From contig NZ_KB893650.1 of NCBI RefSeq assembly GCF_000374105.1, positions 862,862 to 926,861 of the forward strand: a DNA stretch of 64,000 nucleotides. The letters are read 5' to 3'. The first letter of the stretch is position 1, and every line of letters starts with the position of its first letter. Under the pieces are notes generated by a model that saw only the letters and a program-made list of their open reading frames with translations, searched no databases and was not told the origin of the DNA. This DNA comes from Kangiella aquimarina DSM 16071 (GTDB taxonomy: Bacteria; Pseudomonadota; Gammaproteobacteria; Enterobacterales; Kangiellaceae). Position numbers and translations under genes: made by a program. This document shows, piece after piece, positions 44,972-54,039 of this stretch.

Positions 44972-45676
44972 ATGAGCTATCAACAAACAGAAGAACAAGT
45001 CGTCGTTCGTGGTGGATTAGGCGATCGCGCAAAGTTTATTACCAAAACCTATAATCATTTATTGGGTGCAATCTTTGCATTTGTACTGATTAGTGTTGGC
45101 TTATACGAGTCCGGCGCCTCTGTTGCAATTTATAACTTTTTTGCTCAGCTGGGTACGTTTGGCATGATTGCCATGATGCTGGCATTTGTTGGTACAGGTT
45201 GGTTTGCAGCCCATTTTGCAGATAGAGCTACTTCAAAAGGAGTTCAATATCTGAATCTGGTGATTTTTACTGCTGCATATGCAGTATTCTTCTCTCCATT
45301 GTTATTGCTTGCAGCTACAAAAGCACCTGGCGTTATTCAAAGTGCTGCAGTGGTAACTTTGGTTGGTGCTGGTATTCTAACCGCTATCGTTTTTTACACC
45401 CGTAAAGACTTCTCTTTCCTTCGCGGAATTGTCATGTGGGGTTTTGGATTAGGTTTATTAGCTATTCTAGGCGGTGCGATTTTTGGTTTCCATTTAGGCA
45501 CCTGGTTCAGTGTTGCCATGATCGGCATTTCAGGTGCAGCAATTTTATATGACACCTCGAATATCCTTCATCATTATCCTGAAGATCGTTATGTAGGAGC
45601 AGCGATATCATTATTTTCTAGTATCGCGATGATGTTCATTTATGTATTGAGACTGTTCTTAGCATCTGAAGAGTAG
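44972..45676 (+). CDS. Bax inhibitor-1/YccA family membrane protein
   Basis: 234 residues from the ATG at 44972, six bases after AGGAG. Seven hydrophobic helices; the family's C-terminal signature includes AAILYDTSNILHHYPEDRYVGAA (~190 onward), with the conserved aspartates of the pH-sensitive channel pore. In E. coli YccA modulates FtsH proteolysis and YbhL/YetJ relatives leak calcium. Starts 61 bp after ssb; ends at a strong terminator. Confidence 0.93.
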   Translation: MSYQQTEEQVVVRGGLGDRAKFITKTYNHLLGAIFAFVLISVGLYESGASVAIYNFFAQLGTFGMIAMMLAFVGTGWFAAHFADRATSKGVQYLNLVIFTAAYAVFFSPLLLLAATKAPGVIQSAAVVTLVGAGILTAIVFYTRKDFSFLRGIVMWGFGLGLLAILGGAIFGFHLGTWFSVAMIGISGAAILYDTSNILHHYPEDRYVGAAISLFSSIAMMFIYVLRLFLASEE

Positions 45677-45702
45677 TGTTAATGAAAAGTCAAAATAAGT
45701 TA

Positions 45703-45728
45703 AAAAAAGCGGCTTCGGCCGCTTTTTT
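45703..45728. terminator. Bidirectional terminator with UUCG tetraloop
   Basis: AAAAAAGCGGC-TTCG-GCCGCTTTTTT: perfect 11-bp stem, stable tetraloop, T tracts on both strands. It lies between the convergent Bax-inhibitor-1 and MscS-type genes. Confidence 0.95.
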
Positions 45729-45760
45729 GTTGAGTATATGGTAGCTTGGGAAAGTACTTA

Positions 45761-46846
45761 TTAATCCTCGCCTTTTCCTTCTTTATTTAACTCTGTTTCT
45801 TCAATAACCAACTGCTCTTTAAGCTGCTCGATTTTTTCTTTGGTCTTTTGTTGTTTTGTTTTCAGCTTATCTTTTTGATCGCTATCTGATGACTCTTTGA
45901 TCTGCTTATTGATTTCGTCAACTGTGTCTTCCAGCTTTTCGATTTGCTGACGTGTTTGGTCAACTTGTTCTGCCTTATTGGCTTTATCGAACACCACTGA
46001 TTCGGGTTCGCCATTGTCTGACTTTTTGGATTTTGTTGTTTTTCCTTTGCTAGCCTTGGGAATGTAGGTTTTCTCATCAACCATGCGTTGGTTTCTGAAC
46101 GTTGGAGAAACAATTTCAACGCCAGCCTGATGCAGGCTATCCAGCACGCAGGCATTCAGTTTGGAGCGGCTGGAGAGCAAGGTATTAATATCAGTAGCTA
46201 AACCATGCACTTTGTAAACAATGGCATGATCCAGTAGCTTTTCAATATATACGAAGGGCTTATCTAATTCTGCTTGCTTCGCTGCCTCAAGCAGCAAGGG
46301 TTCTACAAATCGGTGCTCGATATCGTAGCCGAGTGACACTTCAGTTGAAATGATAGTACCATCACTGTGCATCACAGTCACAGGGTTGGTTGCAAGGAAC
46401 AGGTTGGGCAGGGTGATCAGATCGCGCTCCCGATCTTGCAGTTCGGTATGCAGAAGTCCACGACCGGACACACGGCCAAACATGCCTTTAACCTCAATAA
46501 AATCACCGAGTCTGAAGTTTCTGACCGAGCGTAACCAGATCCCCGCCATGATATTGCCCAGGAAGGTTGCTGAGCTCAGGGCAATGGACGCTGAAAGCAC
46601 GATACCGATTAGGCCAATAATCTGATTTTTTAAACTGTCTTTAATCGGTAACACCAAAACAAAAATAATGATCAGCAACAGCATGAATACAATATTAGTT
46701 AGCTGTCTTTGCAATACTACATTGGTATTTTTGTTTTTGCTTAATGAAAAGAACTTCTGTAGGAGTTGATAGGCAAAGAAGCCAATAACGAGTACCGCCA
46801 CAGGCCAGAACAGGCTGGTCCAATCAAAGCCGAGAAAATCAGACAT
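45761..46846 (-). CDS. MscS-type mechanosensitive ion channel protein
   Basis: 361 residues from the ATG at 46846, preceded by AAGGAGC; a frame extension to 46999 has no ribosome site. Three N-terminal helices (~12-110), with the pore-lining third helix in ASATFLGNIMAGIWLRSVRNFRLGD-type sequence. A beta domain follows (GRVSGRGLLHTELQDRERDLITLPN, ~130-155), then the alpha/beta domain (to ~280) and a C-terminal charged coiled coil (~285-361) not found in E. coli MscS. These channels open on membrane stretch or conduct ions. The coiled-coil tail suggests oligomerisation or regulation. Confidence 0.9.
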   Translation of the reverse strand: MSDFLGFDWTSLFWPVAVLVIGFFAYQLLQKFFSLSKNKNTNVVLQRQLTNIVFMLLLIIIFVLVLPIKDSLKNQIIGLIGIVLSASIALSSATFLGNIMAGIWLRSVRNFRLGDFIEVKGMFGRVSGRGLLHTELQDRERDLITLPNLFLATNPVTVMHSDGTIISTEVSLGYDIEHRFVEPLLLEAAKQAELDKPFVYIEKLLDHAIVYKVHGLATDINTLLSSRSKLNACVLDSLHQAGVEIVSPTFRNQRMVDEKTYIPKASKGKTTKSKKSDNGEPESVVFDKANKAEQVDQTRQQIEKLEDTVDEINKQIKESSDSDQKDKLKTKQQKTKEKIEQLKEQLVIEETELNKEGKGED

Positions 46847-46934
46847 GGTAATTGCTCCTTGTAATTTCTTCTTATCATAATTGTTTACAGGTGCGATGCA
46901 AGGAGTGTGAGAGTTATTCAAAAATTGGAGTAGG

Positions 46935-46954
46935 GACAAGTCATGACTTGTCCG
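46935..46954. repeat. Perfect 20-bp palindrome (REP-like)
   Basis: GGACAAGTCA/TGACTTGTCC, flanked by GTAG and GTAC. It lies between the divergent MscS start and the end of the porin gene. It resembles the GTACGGGCA palindrome at 26990 in layout. Confidence 0.65.
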
Positions 46955-46984
46955 TACAAATCGTACTAGTGAATAGCGATACAA

Positions 46985-47010
46985 TAAAAAAGGGCGCATT
47001 GCGCGCCCTT
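46985..47010 (-). terminator. Intrinsic terminator of the porin gene
   Basis: Minus-strand reading: AAGGGCGC (47010-47003), 5-nt loop, GCGCCCTT (46997-46990) followed by TTTT, 31 bp after the porin stop. Confidence 0.88.
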
Positions 47011-47040
47011 AATCATGAAACTAAACGTTTCTGGTTTTGC

Positions 47041-48177
47041 TTAGAATACGTATTGGAAACGTACCGCTAAACCATCGCCGTCTTTGTCGATGCCGCCTTC
47101 AGTCATGTCAGCTGAAACATAGTTCAAGCCGATACGAACCGCTGCGTTAGCATAGTAGTTCAAACCTAATGTGAACACTTCAGCTTCGTCAGTACCTGGC
47201 TCATAGTTACTGTAGCGACCAAAAACTTCCCAAGCGCCTGCATCACCTTTTGGTTTAACGCGCTTGAATACGCCTTTGCTGTATGGGCGTGATTCGCCAG
47301 TTAAGATGTAGCCTGCTTGCGCATAGTAACCTTCGATATCAGTGTCGCTAGTCCAGTTGCCACCATCAACTTCACCATCGAAGTATTCGGCTTGCGCATG
47401 GAATGGACCTGAAGCGTATGCAACTTCAAGGTTATAAGCCATGATGCTTTCTCCCAGAATAGAACTAGCACCGACTTTTTCATCTGCTGTATGAAGTTCT
47501 AAACGCTGATCGGCTTCGCCGTAAGTGTTGCCAGCCAGGCGGCTTTGCGTATAACCAAAACCTAAGTGTAACACTTCATCTTTAGTGGCAATAGGTGCTG
47601 CAGTTACACGCCCCGAGAAACCTGTTGCGATATTGTTACCTTCTTCACCACGATCATAAATACCAAATTTCCATGTGAATTCATTGCTACCGCCACCTAA
47701 AGAAACACCATAGTTTTTACCAGGTGATAAAGCGTTAGTAATGGTTGTACGCTCGATAGCCGTGATATCTTTAGATGAAGTGTTTTCTTCAAAACCGAAT
47801 GGCTCTTTGTGTTTACCAATGAGTAAATCTGCACCATCAATGCCTGAATATTTTATATAAGCATCTTCAATGTTGCTCTCACCTGTTTGATCATTAAAAT
47901 TAAATTCAATTTTACCCGACCAGTCTTTAGCAATCTTGCCTGAGATACCGATACGACCACGACGTATTTCAGAATCCGAGCCTGATTCATCAGCAGTAGA
48001 GAAAGCATCACCATCCCATATATCGACGTCATATTGAACACGACCGAATACTGAGAAGCTGACATCATCAGTTTTAACGGTAAAGCCACTACCAGCTTTA
48101 CCAGAAGTTTCGGTTTCGGCAAATGCCGGTGCAGAGATTACAGTAGCAACAGCTACAGCGATTAGTTTTAATTTCAT
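47041..48177 (-). CDS. Phosphate-selective porin (OprP/OprO family)
   Basis: 378 residues from the ATG at 48177 (GGAG six bases upstream). Signal peptide ~1-21 (cleavage AFA-ETE). The rest has alternating beta strands and ends in the outer-membrane signature ...FQYVF with terminal Phe. Family features are GRVQYDVDIWDGD, SEIRRGRIGISGKI and LLIGKHKEPFGFEE, which match the Porin_O_P group. A PhoB box on the minus strand lies ~55 bp upstream and pstC is divergent, supporting phosphate or polyphosphate selectivity. Confidence 0.9.
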   Translation of the reverse strand: MKLKLIAVAVATVISAPAFAETETSGKAGSGFTVKTDDVSFSVFGRVQYDVDIWDGDAFSTADESGSDSEIRRGRIGISGKIAKDWSGKIEFNFNDQTGESNIEDAYIKYSGIDGADLLIGKHKEPFGFEENTSSKDITAIERTTITNALSPGKNYGVSLGGGSNEFTWKFGIYDRGEEGNNIATGFSGRVTAAPIATKDEVLHLGFGYTQSRLAGNTYGEADQRLELHTADEKVGASSILGESIMAYNLEVAYASGPFHAQAEYFDGEVDGGNWTSDTDIEGYYAQAGYILTGESRPYSKGVFKRVKPKGDAGAWEVFGRYSNYEPGTDEAEVFTLGLNYYANAAVRIGLNYVSADMTEGGIDKDGDGLAVRFQYVF

Positions 48178-48232
48178 TGTCTTCTCCAATAAGGGGTTTA
48201 ATTAATCGACGCTGGCAATTTTACGGAGATTT

Positions 48233-48251
48233 TGTGACATTTCCATGACAG
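48233..48251 (-). promoter_or_regulatory. Pho box of the porin gene
   Basis: Minus-strand CTGTCATGGAAATGTCACA compares with CTGTCAT-AAAA-CTGTCAC: the first half is perfect and the second has one mismatch, with GTCA units 11 bp apart. No further in-phase units are present. Confidence 0.82.
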
Positions 48252-48331
48252 AAAAGCGAAGGCTTTGTGAAACCGGTCATTGTCATGAAACTTTTTACAA
48301 ACTATCAGCTCATCATATTAATGACACTCCA

Positions 48332-48349
48332 CTGTCACATTACCGTCTC
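48332..48349 (+). promoter_or_regulatory. Candidate Pho box of pstCAB-phoU-phoBR
   Basis: CTGTCAC-ATTA-CCGTCTC, GTC units at 48334 and 48345 (11 bp). A possible -10 (TTAATA or TAATAT) is at 48365-48371. The second half is weaker than in the porin box. pstC starts 77 bp downstream. Confidence 0.65.
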
Positions 48350-48425
48350 TGCCTCCTCGGAACTTTAATATAACTGTAACAATTCAACTTTATACTAACC
48401 TGCATCAATAAATGGTTAATTAGTC

Positions 48426-50666
48426 ATGAATACATCAGTTAAAGAGACCACGCGCAAGCTTCTGGACCAACAAACCCAAAGTGGTAAACATAAGCGCAGA
48501 AAAATCAATGACTTAATTGCTCGTTACAGCATTGGCCTGGGCGGGCTTTCCGTCATTGGTGCGGTTGGGCTTATCTGTTTCTACCTATTCTGGGTGGTTT
48601 TTCCTATTTTTAAGCCAGCTAGCGTCGAATTAGAGCAAGATTATAGCTGGCAACAGACGCAGCCGCAGTATATGGCGGTAGAAGAATATGGCGAAATTGC
48701 CTTTTCTATCAGTAAAAGTGGCGATTTAGGCTTTTTCAGCGTTGAAGATGGCAACATTATCAATAAAGCGCGATTTTCACACAATGCCCAGCCGACAGCC
48801 TTTGCTGAGTTGGATCTGAAAGGATTAATGGCTGCCGGTTTTGCCGATGGTAGCTTTCAGTTATTTTCTCACAAATACAAAATCAGCTATCCAAATAACG
48901 AGCGTCACATTGAGCCACAACTGCAATATCCTTTCGGTGAAGACAGTCTTGAACTGACTGATACTGCAATCACTCGGTTATTCGGTAGCCGCTGGGAAGA
49001 CGGTATTGTGATTGCATCAGTTGGTGCAGACCAGAAAGTAACGACAGTAACCTATTCAATCGATCAGAGTTTCCTGACTGAAGAGTTGACTCTGGAAGAA
49101 GAGTCACGCGATAGCTTTGAGATTCCATTCACGCCTAAGTATGTATTAACCACGCCGGGGCCGGACTGGTTGTACATTATCAGTGAGCAGGGTGACTTAA
49201 TTGCTTATCGCCACATTGATGATGAGTGGGAGTTTCATGAAAGCCAATCACTACTTGAGAGTGGTAAAACCGTTACAGAGGCGACTTTTCTATTAGGTCA
49301 AACCTCGTTACTGATTGGTGACAGCGATGGTGTCGTTAGTCAGTGGTTCCAGGTTCGTGGCGAGCAAGGCTTTAACCTTAAGAAAATTCGTGACTTTAAA
49401 TTATCCGATAGCCCAATTTCACAAATTATTATTGAGAAGCGCCGTAAAGGTTTTATTGCATCAGATGCCAATGGCAAGATGGGAATTTTTTACACCACCT
49501 CAGAGCGTCAGCTTGAAGAATTTGATTTTGGGCAGAAGCTTCAGGCTCTGGCTATTAATTCTCGCAGTAATCGATTAGTTGGTATTGGTGAAAATGGTCA
49601 GGCAACCGTTTTCTCGGTAGAGAATGAGCATCCGGAAATTTCATGGTCAGCCCTATGGAATGAAGTCTGGTACGAAAGTTATGAAGAGCCTTCATTTACC
49701 TGGCAGTCATCGGCATCTACCAATGACTTTGAGTCTAAGTTTTCTTTAGTGCCACTTAGTTTCGGTACTTTGAAAGCAGCGATTTATGCGATGCTCTTTG
49801 CGGTTCCACTAGCTATATTTGGCGCCATTTTTACCGCCTACTTTATGGCCCCTAAAATGCGCTCGATGGTTAAACCAACCGTTGAAATCATGGAAGCATT
49901 GCCGACCGTAATTCTTGGCTTCTTGGCGGGTCTTTGGTTAGCACCGCTAATCGAGGAACATCTAGCAGGTGTCATTCTGCTAATTATCTTACTACCGATA
50001 GTTACCGTTCTTTTTGGATTTACCTGGACAAAACTTCCTGGCGCAATCAAGCATCGTGTGCCTGATGGCTGGCAGGCTGCGTTGTTATTCCCGATTATCA
50101 TCTTTGGAACATTCCTTGCTTTCTGGCTAGGCGAGCCTGTTGAATCAGCGATGTTTAATGGCAACATGCCAGCCTGGTTGAACGAGCAGGGCATAACCTA
50201 TGATCAGCGCAACTCTCTGGTGGTGGGTATTGCCATGGGCTTTGCAGTCATTCCAACCATTTTCTCGATCACTGAAGATGCTATTTTCAGTGTGCCGAAG
50301 CACTTATCTAATGGTTCATTGGCACTAGGTGCCAGCCAATGGCAGACCTTAACCCGCGTAGTTATTCCAACGGCCAGCCCCGGTATTTTTTCGGCCTTGA
50401 TGATTGGTCTTGGACGCGCAGTGGGTGAAACCATGATCGTATTGATGGCGACGGGTAATACGCCAATTATGGACATGAACATTTTTGAAGGCTTCCGTAC
50501 CTTATCCGCCAATATCGCGGTCGAAATGCCGGAGTCGGAAGTAGGCAGTTCGCATTATCGTGTATTGTTCTTGGCGGCATTTGTACTGTTCCTGTTTACC
50601 TTCGTGTTTAACACGATTGCGGAAATTGTACGTCAGCGTTTGCGCAATAAGTACGGTTCACTCTAA
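48426..50666 (+). CDS. pstC: Phosphate ABC transporter permease PstC (extended form)
   Basis: 746 residues, more than twice the ~320 of E. coli PstC. A membrane helix (~35-60) is followed by a ~390-residue periplasmic region with repeated beta-propeller-like segments (VEDGNIINKARF, DSDGVVSQWF, GKMGIFYTT). The typical PstC permease core comes next (~445-746: TLKAAIYAMLFAVPLAIFGAIFTAYF, EALPTVILGFLAG, GRAVGETMIVLMATGN as the EAA loop). The core transports phosphate; the extra domain could contact PstS or sense it. First gene of the pst-pho operon, followed 37 bp later by pstA. Long PstC forms occur in other marine gammaproteobacteria, from memory. Confidence 0.93.
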   Translation: MNTSVKETTRKLLDQQTQSGKHKRRKINDLIARYSIGLGGLSVIGAVGLICFYLFWVVFPIFKPASVELEQDYSWQQTQPQYMAVEEYGEIAFSISKSGDLGFFSVEDGNIINKARFSHNAQPTAFAELDLKGLMAAGFADGSFQLFSHKYKISYPNNERHIEPQLQYPFGEDSLELTDTAITRLFGSRWEDGIVIASVGADQKVTTVTYSIDQSFLTEELTLEEESRDSFEIPFTPKYVLTTPGPDWLYIISEQGDLIAYRHIDDEWEFHESQSLLESGKTVTEATFLLGQTSLLIGDSDGVVSQWFQVRGEQGFNLKKIRDFKLSDSPISQIIIEKRRKGFIASDANGKMGIFYTTSERQLEEFDFGQKLQALAINSRSNRLVGIGENGQATVFSVENEHPEISWSALWNEVWYESYEEPSFTWQSSASTNDFESKFSLVPLSFGTLKAAIYAMLFAVPLAIFGAIFTAYFMAPKMRSMVKPTVEIMEALPTVILGFLAGLWLAPLIEEHLAGVILLIILLPIVTVLFGFTWTKLPGAIKHRVPDGWQAALLFPIIIFGTFLAFWLGEPVESAMFNGNMPAWLNEQGITYDQRNSLVVGIAMGFAVIPTIFSITEDAIFSVPKHLSNGSLALGASQWQTLTRVVIPTASPGIFSALMIGLGRAVGETMIVLMATGNTPIMDMNIFEGFRTLSANIAVEMPESEVGSSHYRVLFLAAFVLFLFTFVFNTIAEIVRQRLRNKYGSL

Positions 50667-50703
50667 ACCCAATAAGAATTGATGAGAATATTAAGCGAGT
50701 TGA

Positions 50704-52314
50704 ATGATGAGTAAGAAATTCTTTCAAGGCGGACAACATTGGGTTTGGCTCAATGCAGGCGCGATCAGTATTTCAATATTGATGGTGGTCGGGCTATTGC
50801 TGCTGATTGCCTATCGAGGTCTGATTCATTTCTGGCCTGCTGATGTGCAGACATTTACCTTTGAAGTGGATGGTAAACAAGAATTAGTGCTGGGTGAAAT
50901 TCACAGCCATGAAATTGATACTCAGGATGGTGTTGATCGTGAGCAGTATCTACTAAAAGTTGGTAACCGTGATATGTACGGTATCGATTTTCGCTGGGTT
51001 GACTTAAAGAACCTGCAATCAACCAGCACCAACGAAGAGGTAACTGTTGTTGAGCGTCATGAATGGGGAAATGTCTACGGCTTTGTCAAAACTGTTAACT
51101 ATGATGGCAAAGTGTATGAAGGCGATTTTGACGCTCTGGCAAAAGTGGTTGAACGAGCCACAGACTTACACGAACAGATCCGTGATATCGAAAAAGATGA
51201 TATTGGTAGTATTAACTATGATATCGAACAGCTGCGTTTGGAAGAGCGTCGACTGGAAATTGAAGGTAACTTAACACCTGAAGCCAAGGCGGATATTGAG
51301 CAGCGCAGACAGGATCGTAAAAAGGATTTTGCTGAGTTTCAGAAACAGCTGGATGAACTGTACAGCCAGATCAAACGTGACAGTGCAGTGTTCGAACTGG
51401 TCGACGGTCGTACCATTAGTGTGGCTGCCAATAATATGGTTCGTGCTTTTCAGCCTAACAAAATGAATGCTCTTGAAAAAACGGGTCATTACTTTTCGAA
51501 GCTCGGTGAGTTCATCTTTGACGAACCACGTGAAGCGAATACCGAAGGCGGCGTGTTCCCGGCAATTTTCGGTACTGTGATGATGGTACTGCTGATGTCA
51601 GTAGTAGTGACACCTCTCGGTGTAATTGCTGCAGTCTATATGCGCGAATATGCCAAGCAGGGGCCTTTAACACGAACCATCAGGATCGCGGTTAATAATT
51701 TGGCCGGTGTTCCTTCGATTGTTTACGGTGTATTCGGTCTTGGCTTCTTTGTTTACTTCCTCGGTGGCTCGATTGACGACTTGTTTTATCCAGAAGTTAA
51801 ACCAGCACCAATGTTTGGTACACCAGGTTTGATCTGGGCCTCATTAACGCTAGCACTGTTGACCTTGCCAGTAGTAATCGTGTCAACCGAAGAGGGTTTG
51901 TCGCGAATCCCAAAATCGATTCGTGAAGGTAGTCTGGCGCTAGGGGCAACTAAGTTTGAAACTTTATGGAAAACAGTTTTGCCGATGGCGAGCCCAGCCA
52001 TGATGACCGGTTTAATTCTTGCGGTTGCCCGAGCGGCCGGAGAAGTGGCGCCATTGATGTTGGTAGGTGTAGTTAAGCTGGCTCCAACTTTACCACTGGA
52101 CGGCAATGCTCCGTTCCTGCATTTAGAACGTAAGTTCATGCACCTCGGCTTCCATATTTATGACGTCGGCTTCCAAAGCCCTAACGTTGAGGCGGCACGC
52201 CCGTTGGTTTATGCCACAGCGCTATTGTTGGTGTTAATCATTATTCTATTGAACGTGGCAGCAATTAAGATCCGTAACAATTTACGCGAAAAGTATAAGG
52301 CGCTTGAGCAGTAA
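50704..52314 (+). CDS. pstA: Phosphate ABC transporter permease PstA (extended form)
   Basis: 536 residues versus ~296 in E. coli. After one N-terminal helix (~17-38) comes a ~230-residue periplasmic insert. The insert includes a charged coiled coil (~145-225, ERATDLHEQIRDIEKDD through QRRQDRKKDFAEFQKQLDEL). The permease core follows (~280-536: GTVMMVLLMSVVVTPLGVIAAVYM, NNLAGVPSIVYG, AVARAAGEVAPLML as the EAA loop). With PstC it forms the membrane channel. Starts ATGATG at 50704/50707 without a strong ribosome site. Confidence 0.93.
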   Translation: MMSKKFFQGGQHWVWLNAGAISISILMVVGLLLLIAYRGLIHFWPADVQTFTFEVDGKQELVLGEIHSHEIDTQDGVDREQYLLKVGNRDMYGIDFRWVDLKNLQSTSTNEEVTVVERHEWGNVYGFVKTVNYDGKVYEGDFDALAKVVERATDLHEQIRDIEKDDIGSINYDIEQLRLEERRLEIEGNLTPEAKADIEQRRQDRKKDFAEFQKQLDELYSQIKRDSAVFELVDGRTISVAANNMVRAFQPNKMNALEKTGHYFSKLGEFIFDEPREANTEGGVFPAIFGTVMMVLLMSVVVTPLGVIAAVYMREYAKQGPLTRTIRIAVNNLAGVPSIVYGVFGLGFFVYFLGGSIDDLFYPEVKPAPMFGTPGLIWASLTLALLTLPVVIVSTEEGLSRIPKSIREGSLALGATKFETLWKTVLPMASPAMMTGLILAVARAAGEVAPLMLVGVVKLAPTLPLDGNAPFLHLERKFMHLGFHIYDVGFQSPNVEAARPLVYATALLLVLIIILLNVAAIKIRNNLREKYKALEQ

Positions 52315-52361
52315 TGTTACTGCCAAGCGATAATACTTTGAGCAACTGAAAGGTGACAGAG

Positions 52362-53213
52362 ATGACACAAGAGCTAAACTTGAATCAAGAGTCGAATACA
52401 AAAGCAGCGCAAGCTGGGCAGAACACTCAGCAATCGGCACACAACCCAGTGGCTGATGAAACCATTGCTATTGAAGTTGAAAAACTGAATCTTTTCTACG
52501 GGGAAAAGCAGGCATTGTTTGATATTGATCTGCAAATTCCTGAAAAGAAAGTAACTGCTTTTATTGGTCCTTCAGGCTGTGGTAAATCTACCTTGTTGAG
52601 ATGTTTTAATCGTATGAATGACCTGGTTGATATTGCACGCACCGAAGGTCAGATTCGTCTTGATAATGAAAACATTTATGGCAAAGGTGTTGATGTTGCC
52701 GAACTTCGCCGTAAGGTTGGAATGGTATTCCAGAAACCAAATCCGTTCCCGAAATCGATTTATGAAAATGTGGCTTACGGGTTACGCTTACAAGGTATTA
52801 ACAAACGTCGTGTATTAGATGAAGTGGTAGAGTGGGCACTTAAGGGTGCAGCACTGTGGGACGAGGTAAAAGATCGTTTGCATGAAAATGCACTGGGCAT
52901 GTCTGGTGGTCAGCAGCAACGTCTGTGTATCGCACGAGCGATTGCGGTACAGCCTGAAGTCTTGCTGCTGGATGAGCCAGCTTCAGCTCTGGATCCGATT
53001 TCAACCTTAAAAATTGAAGAGTTGATTAACGAACTGAAGAATGACTACACCATTGTCATTGTTACGCACAACATGCAACAGGCGGCACGTGTTTCGGACT
53101 ATACTGCTTTTATGTATATGGGCGACATGGTGGAGTTTGATAACACCGATAAAATTTTCACCAACCCAGAGAAGAAAAAGACCGAAGACTATATTACCGG
53201 TCGTTATGGTTAG
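52362..53213 (+). CDS. pstB: Phosphate ABC transporter ATP-binding protein PstB
   Basis: 283 residues from the ATG at 52362 (AAGG upstream); an in-frame GTG at 52353 overlaps that site. A ~35-residue polar N-terminal extension precedes the ATPase: Walker [10 protein letters not shown] (~68-76), Q-loop [12 protein letters not shown], signature MSGGQQQR, Walker [13 protein letters not shown] and His in [10 protein letters not shown]. PstB powers import through PstC/PstA. The phoU gene follows after 48 bp. Confidence 0.97.
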   Translation: MTQELNLNQESNTKAAQAGQNTQQSAHNPVADETIAIEVEKLNLFYGEKQALFDIDLQIPEKKVTAFIGPSGCGKSTLLRCFNRMNDLVDIARTEGQIRLDNENIYGKGVDVAELRRKVGMVFQKPNPFPKSIYENVAYGLRLQGINKRRVLDEVVEWALKGAALWDEVKDRLHENALGMSGGQQQRLCIARAIAVQPEVLLLDEPASALDPISTLKIEELINELKNDYTIVIVTHNMQQAARVSDYTAFMYMGDMVEFDNTDKIFTNPEKKKTEDYITGRYG

Positions 53214-53261
53214 TGGTGATGTGGACTGGGCTATTATCGAGATAGGTGAACGAGGTTTATT

Positions 53262-53993
53262 ATGATGGATACAGAACATTTAGGAACGCACATCTCCAAG
53301 CAGTTTAATGCTGACCTTGAGAATTTGCGTGAAGAAGTGCTGGCGATGGGTGGTATTGTTGAAGAGCAGATCACTTTAGCTCTGGACGCATTTACCAATA
53401 ATGACAGCGATATTGCAGATAAGGTTATTGCCAATGAAAAAACGGTCAATGCCAAAGAAATGAAAATTGACGAGGCTTGTACTAAAGTTTTAGCCAAACG
53501 CCAGCCTGCTGCCGGCGACTTGCGTCTTATCGTGACCATTTTGAAAACCATTACCGATCTGGAGCGGATGGGTGATGAGGCTGAAAAAGTGGCTCGTATG
53601 GCCAAAGCCATTGCCAATAAGGAAATGGCTGTCGCTAACGTTAAGTTGCATTATGGTGCTTTGTTGCACTTAGGCAATCACGTTAAGAAGATGTTGCATG
53701 ATGCTTTAGATGCCTTTGCCCGAATGGATGTGGAGTCTGCGGTGAATGTGGCCAAGTTGGATAATCAGGCAGATGAAGAATACAATGCGATTTCACGTCA
53801 GCTGATAACATATATGATGGAAGAACCGCGCCGTATCTCAGAGGTGCTTGACTTTATGTGGTCGGCAAGAGCTCTTGAGCGTATCGGTGACCATGCTAAC
53901 AATATCTGTGAGTATGTGGTGTATCTGGTGCAAGGTGAAGATGTTCGTCATAAAAGCTGGGATGAAATGCAACGCTTAGCTAAAGATGAATAA
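53262..53993 (+). CDS. phoU: Phosphate signalling protein PhoU
   Basis: 243 residues, all-helical, with two repeats of the PhoU three-helix unit. The metal-binding patterns are DLERMGDEAEKVARMA (~100-115) and ALERIGDHANNICEYVVYL (~205-223), matching the family E(R)xGDxA motifs. PhoU connects the Pst transporter to the PhoR kinase and keeps the Pho regulon off when phosphate is plentiful. Its position between pstB and phoB fits this. Confidence 0.97.
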   Translation: MMDTEHLGTHISKQFNADLENLREEVLAMGGIVEEQITLALDAFTNNDSDIADKVIANEKTVNAKEMKIDEACTKVLAKRQPAAGDLRLIVTILKTITDLERMGDEAEKVARMAKAIANKEMAVANVKLHYGALLHLGNHVKKMLHDALDAFARMDVESAVNVAKLDNQADEEYNAISRQLITYMMEEPRRISEVLDFMWSARALERIGDHANNICEYVVYLVQGEDVRHKSWDEMQRLAKDE

Positions 53994-54039
53994 ATGGTCT
54001 TAGGATTCTCGAAGAAATAGCTGAAGAAAAGGAAATACA

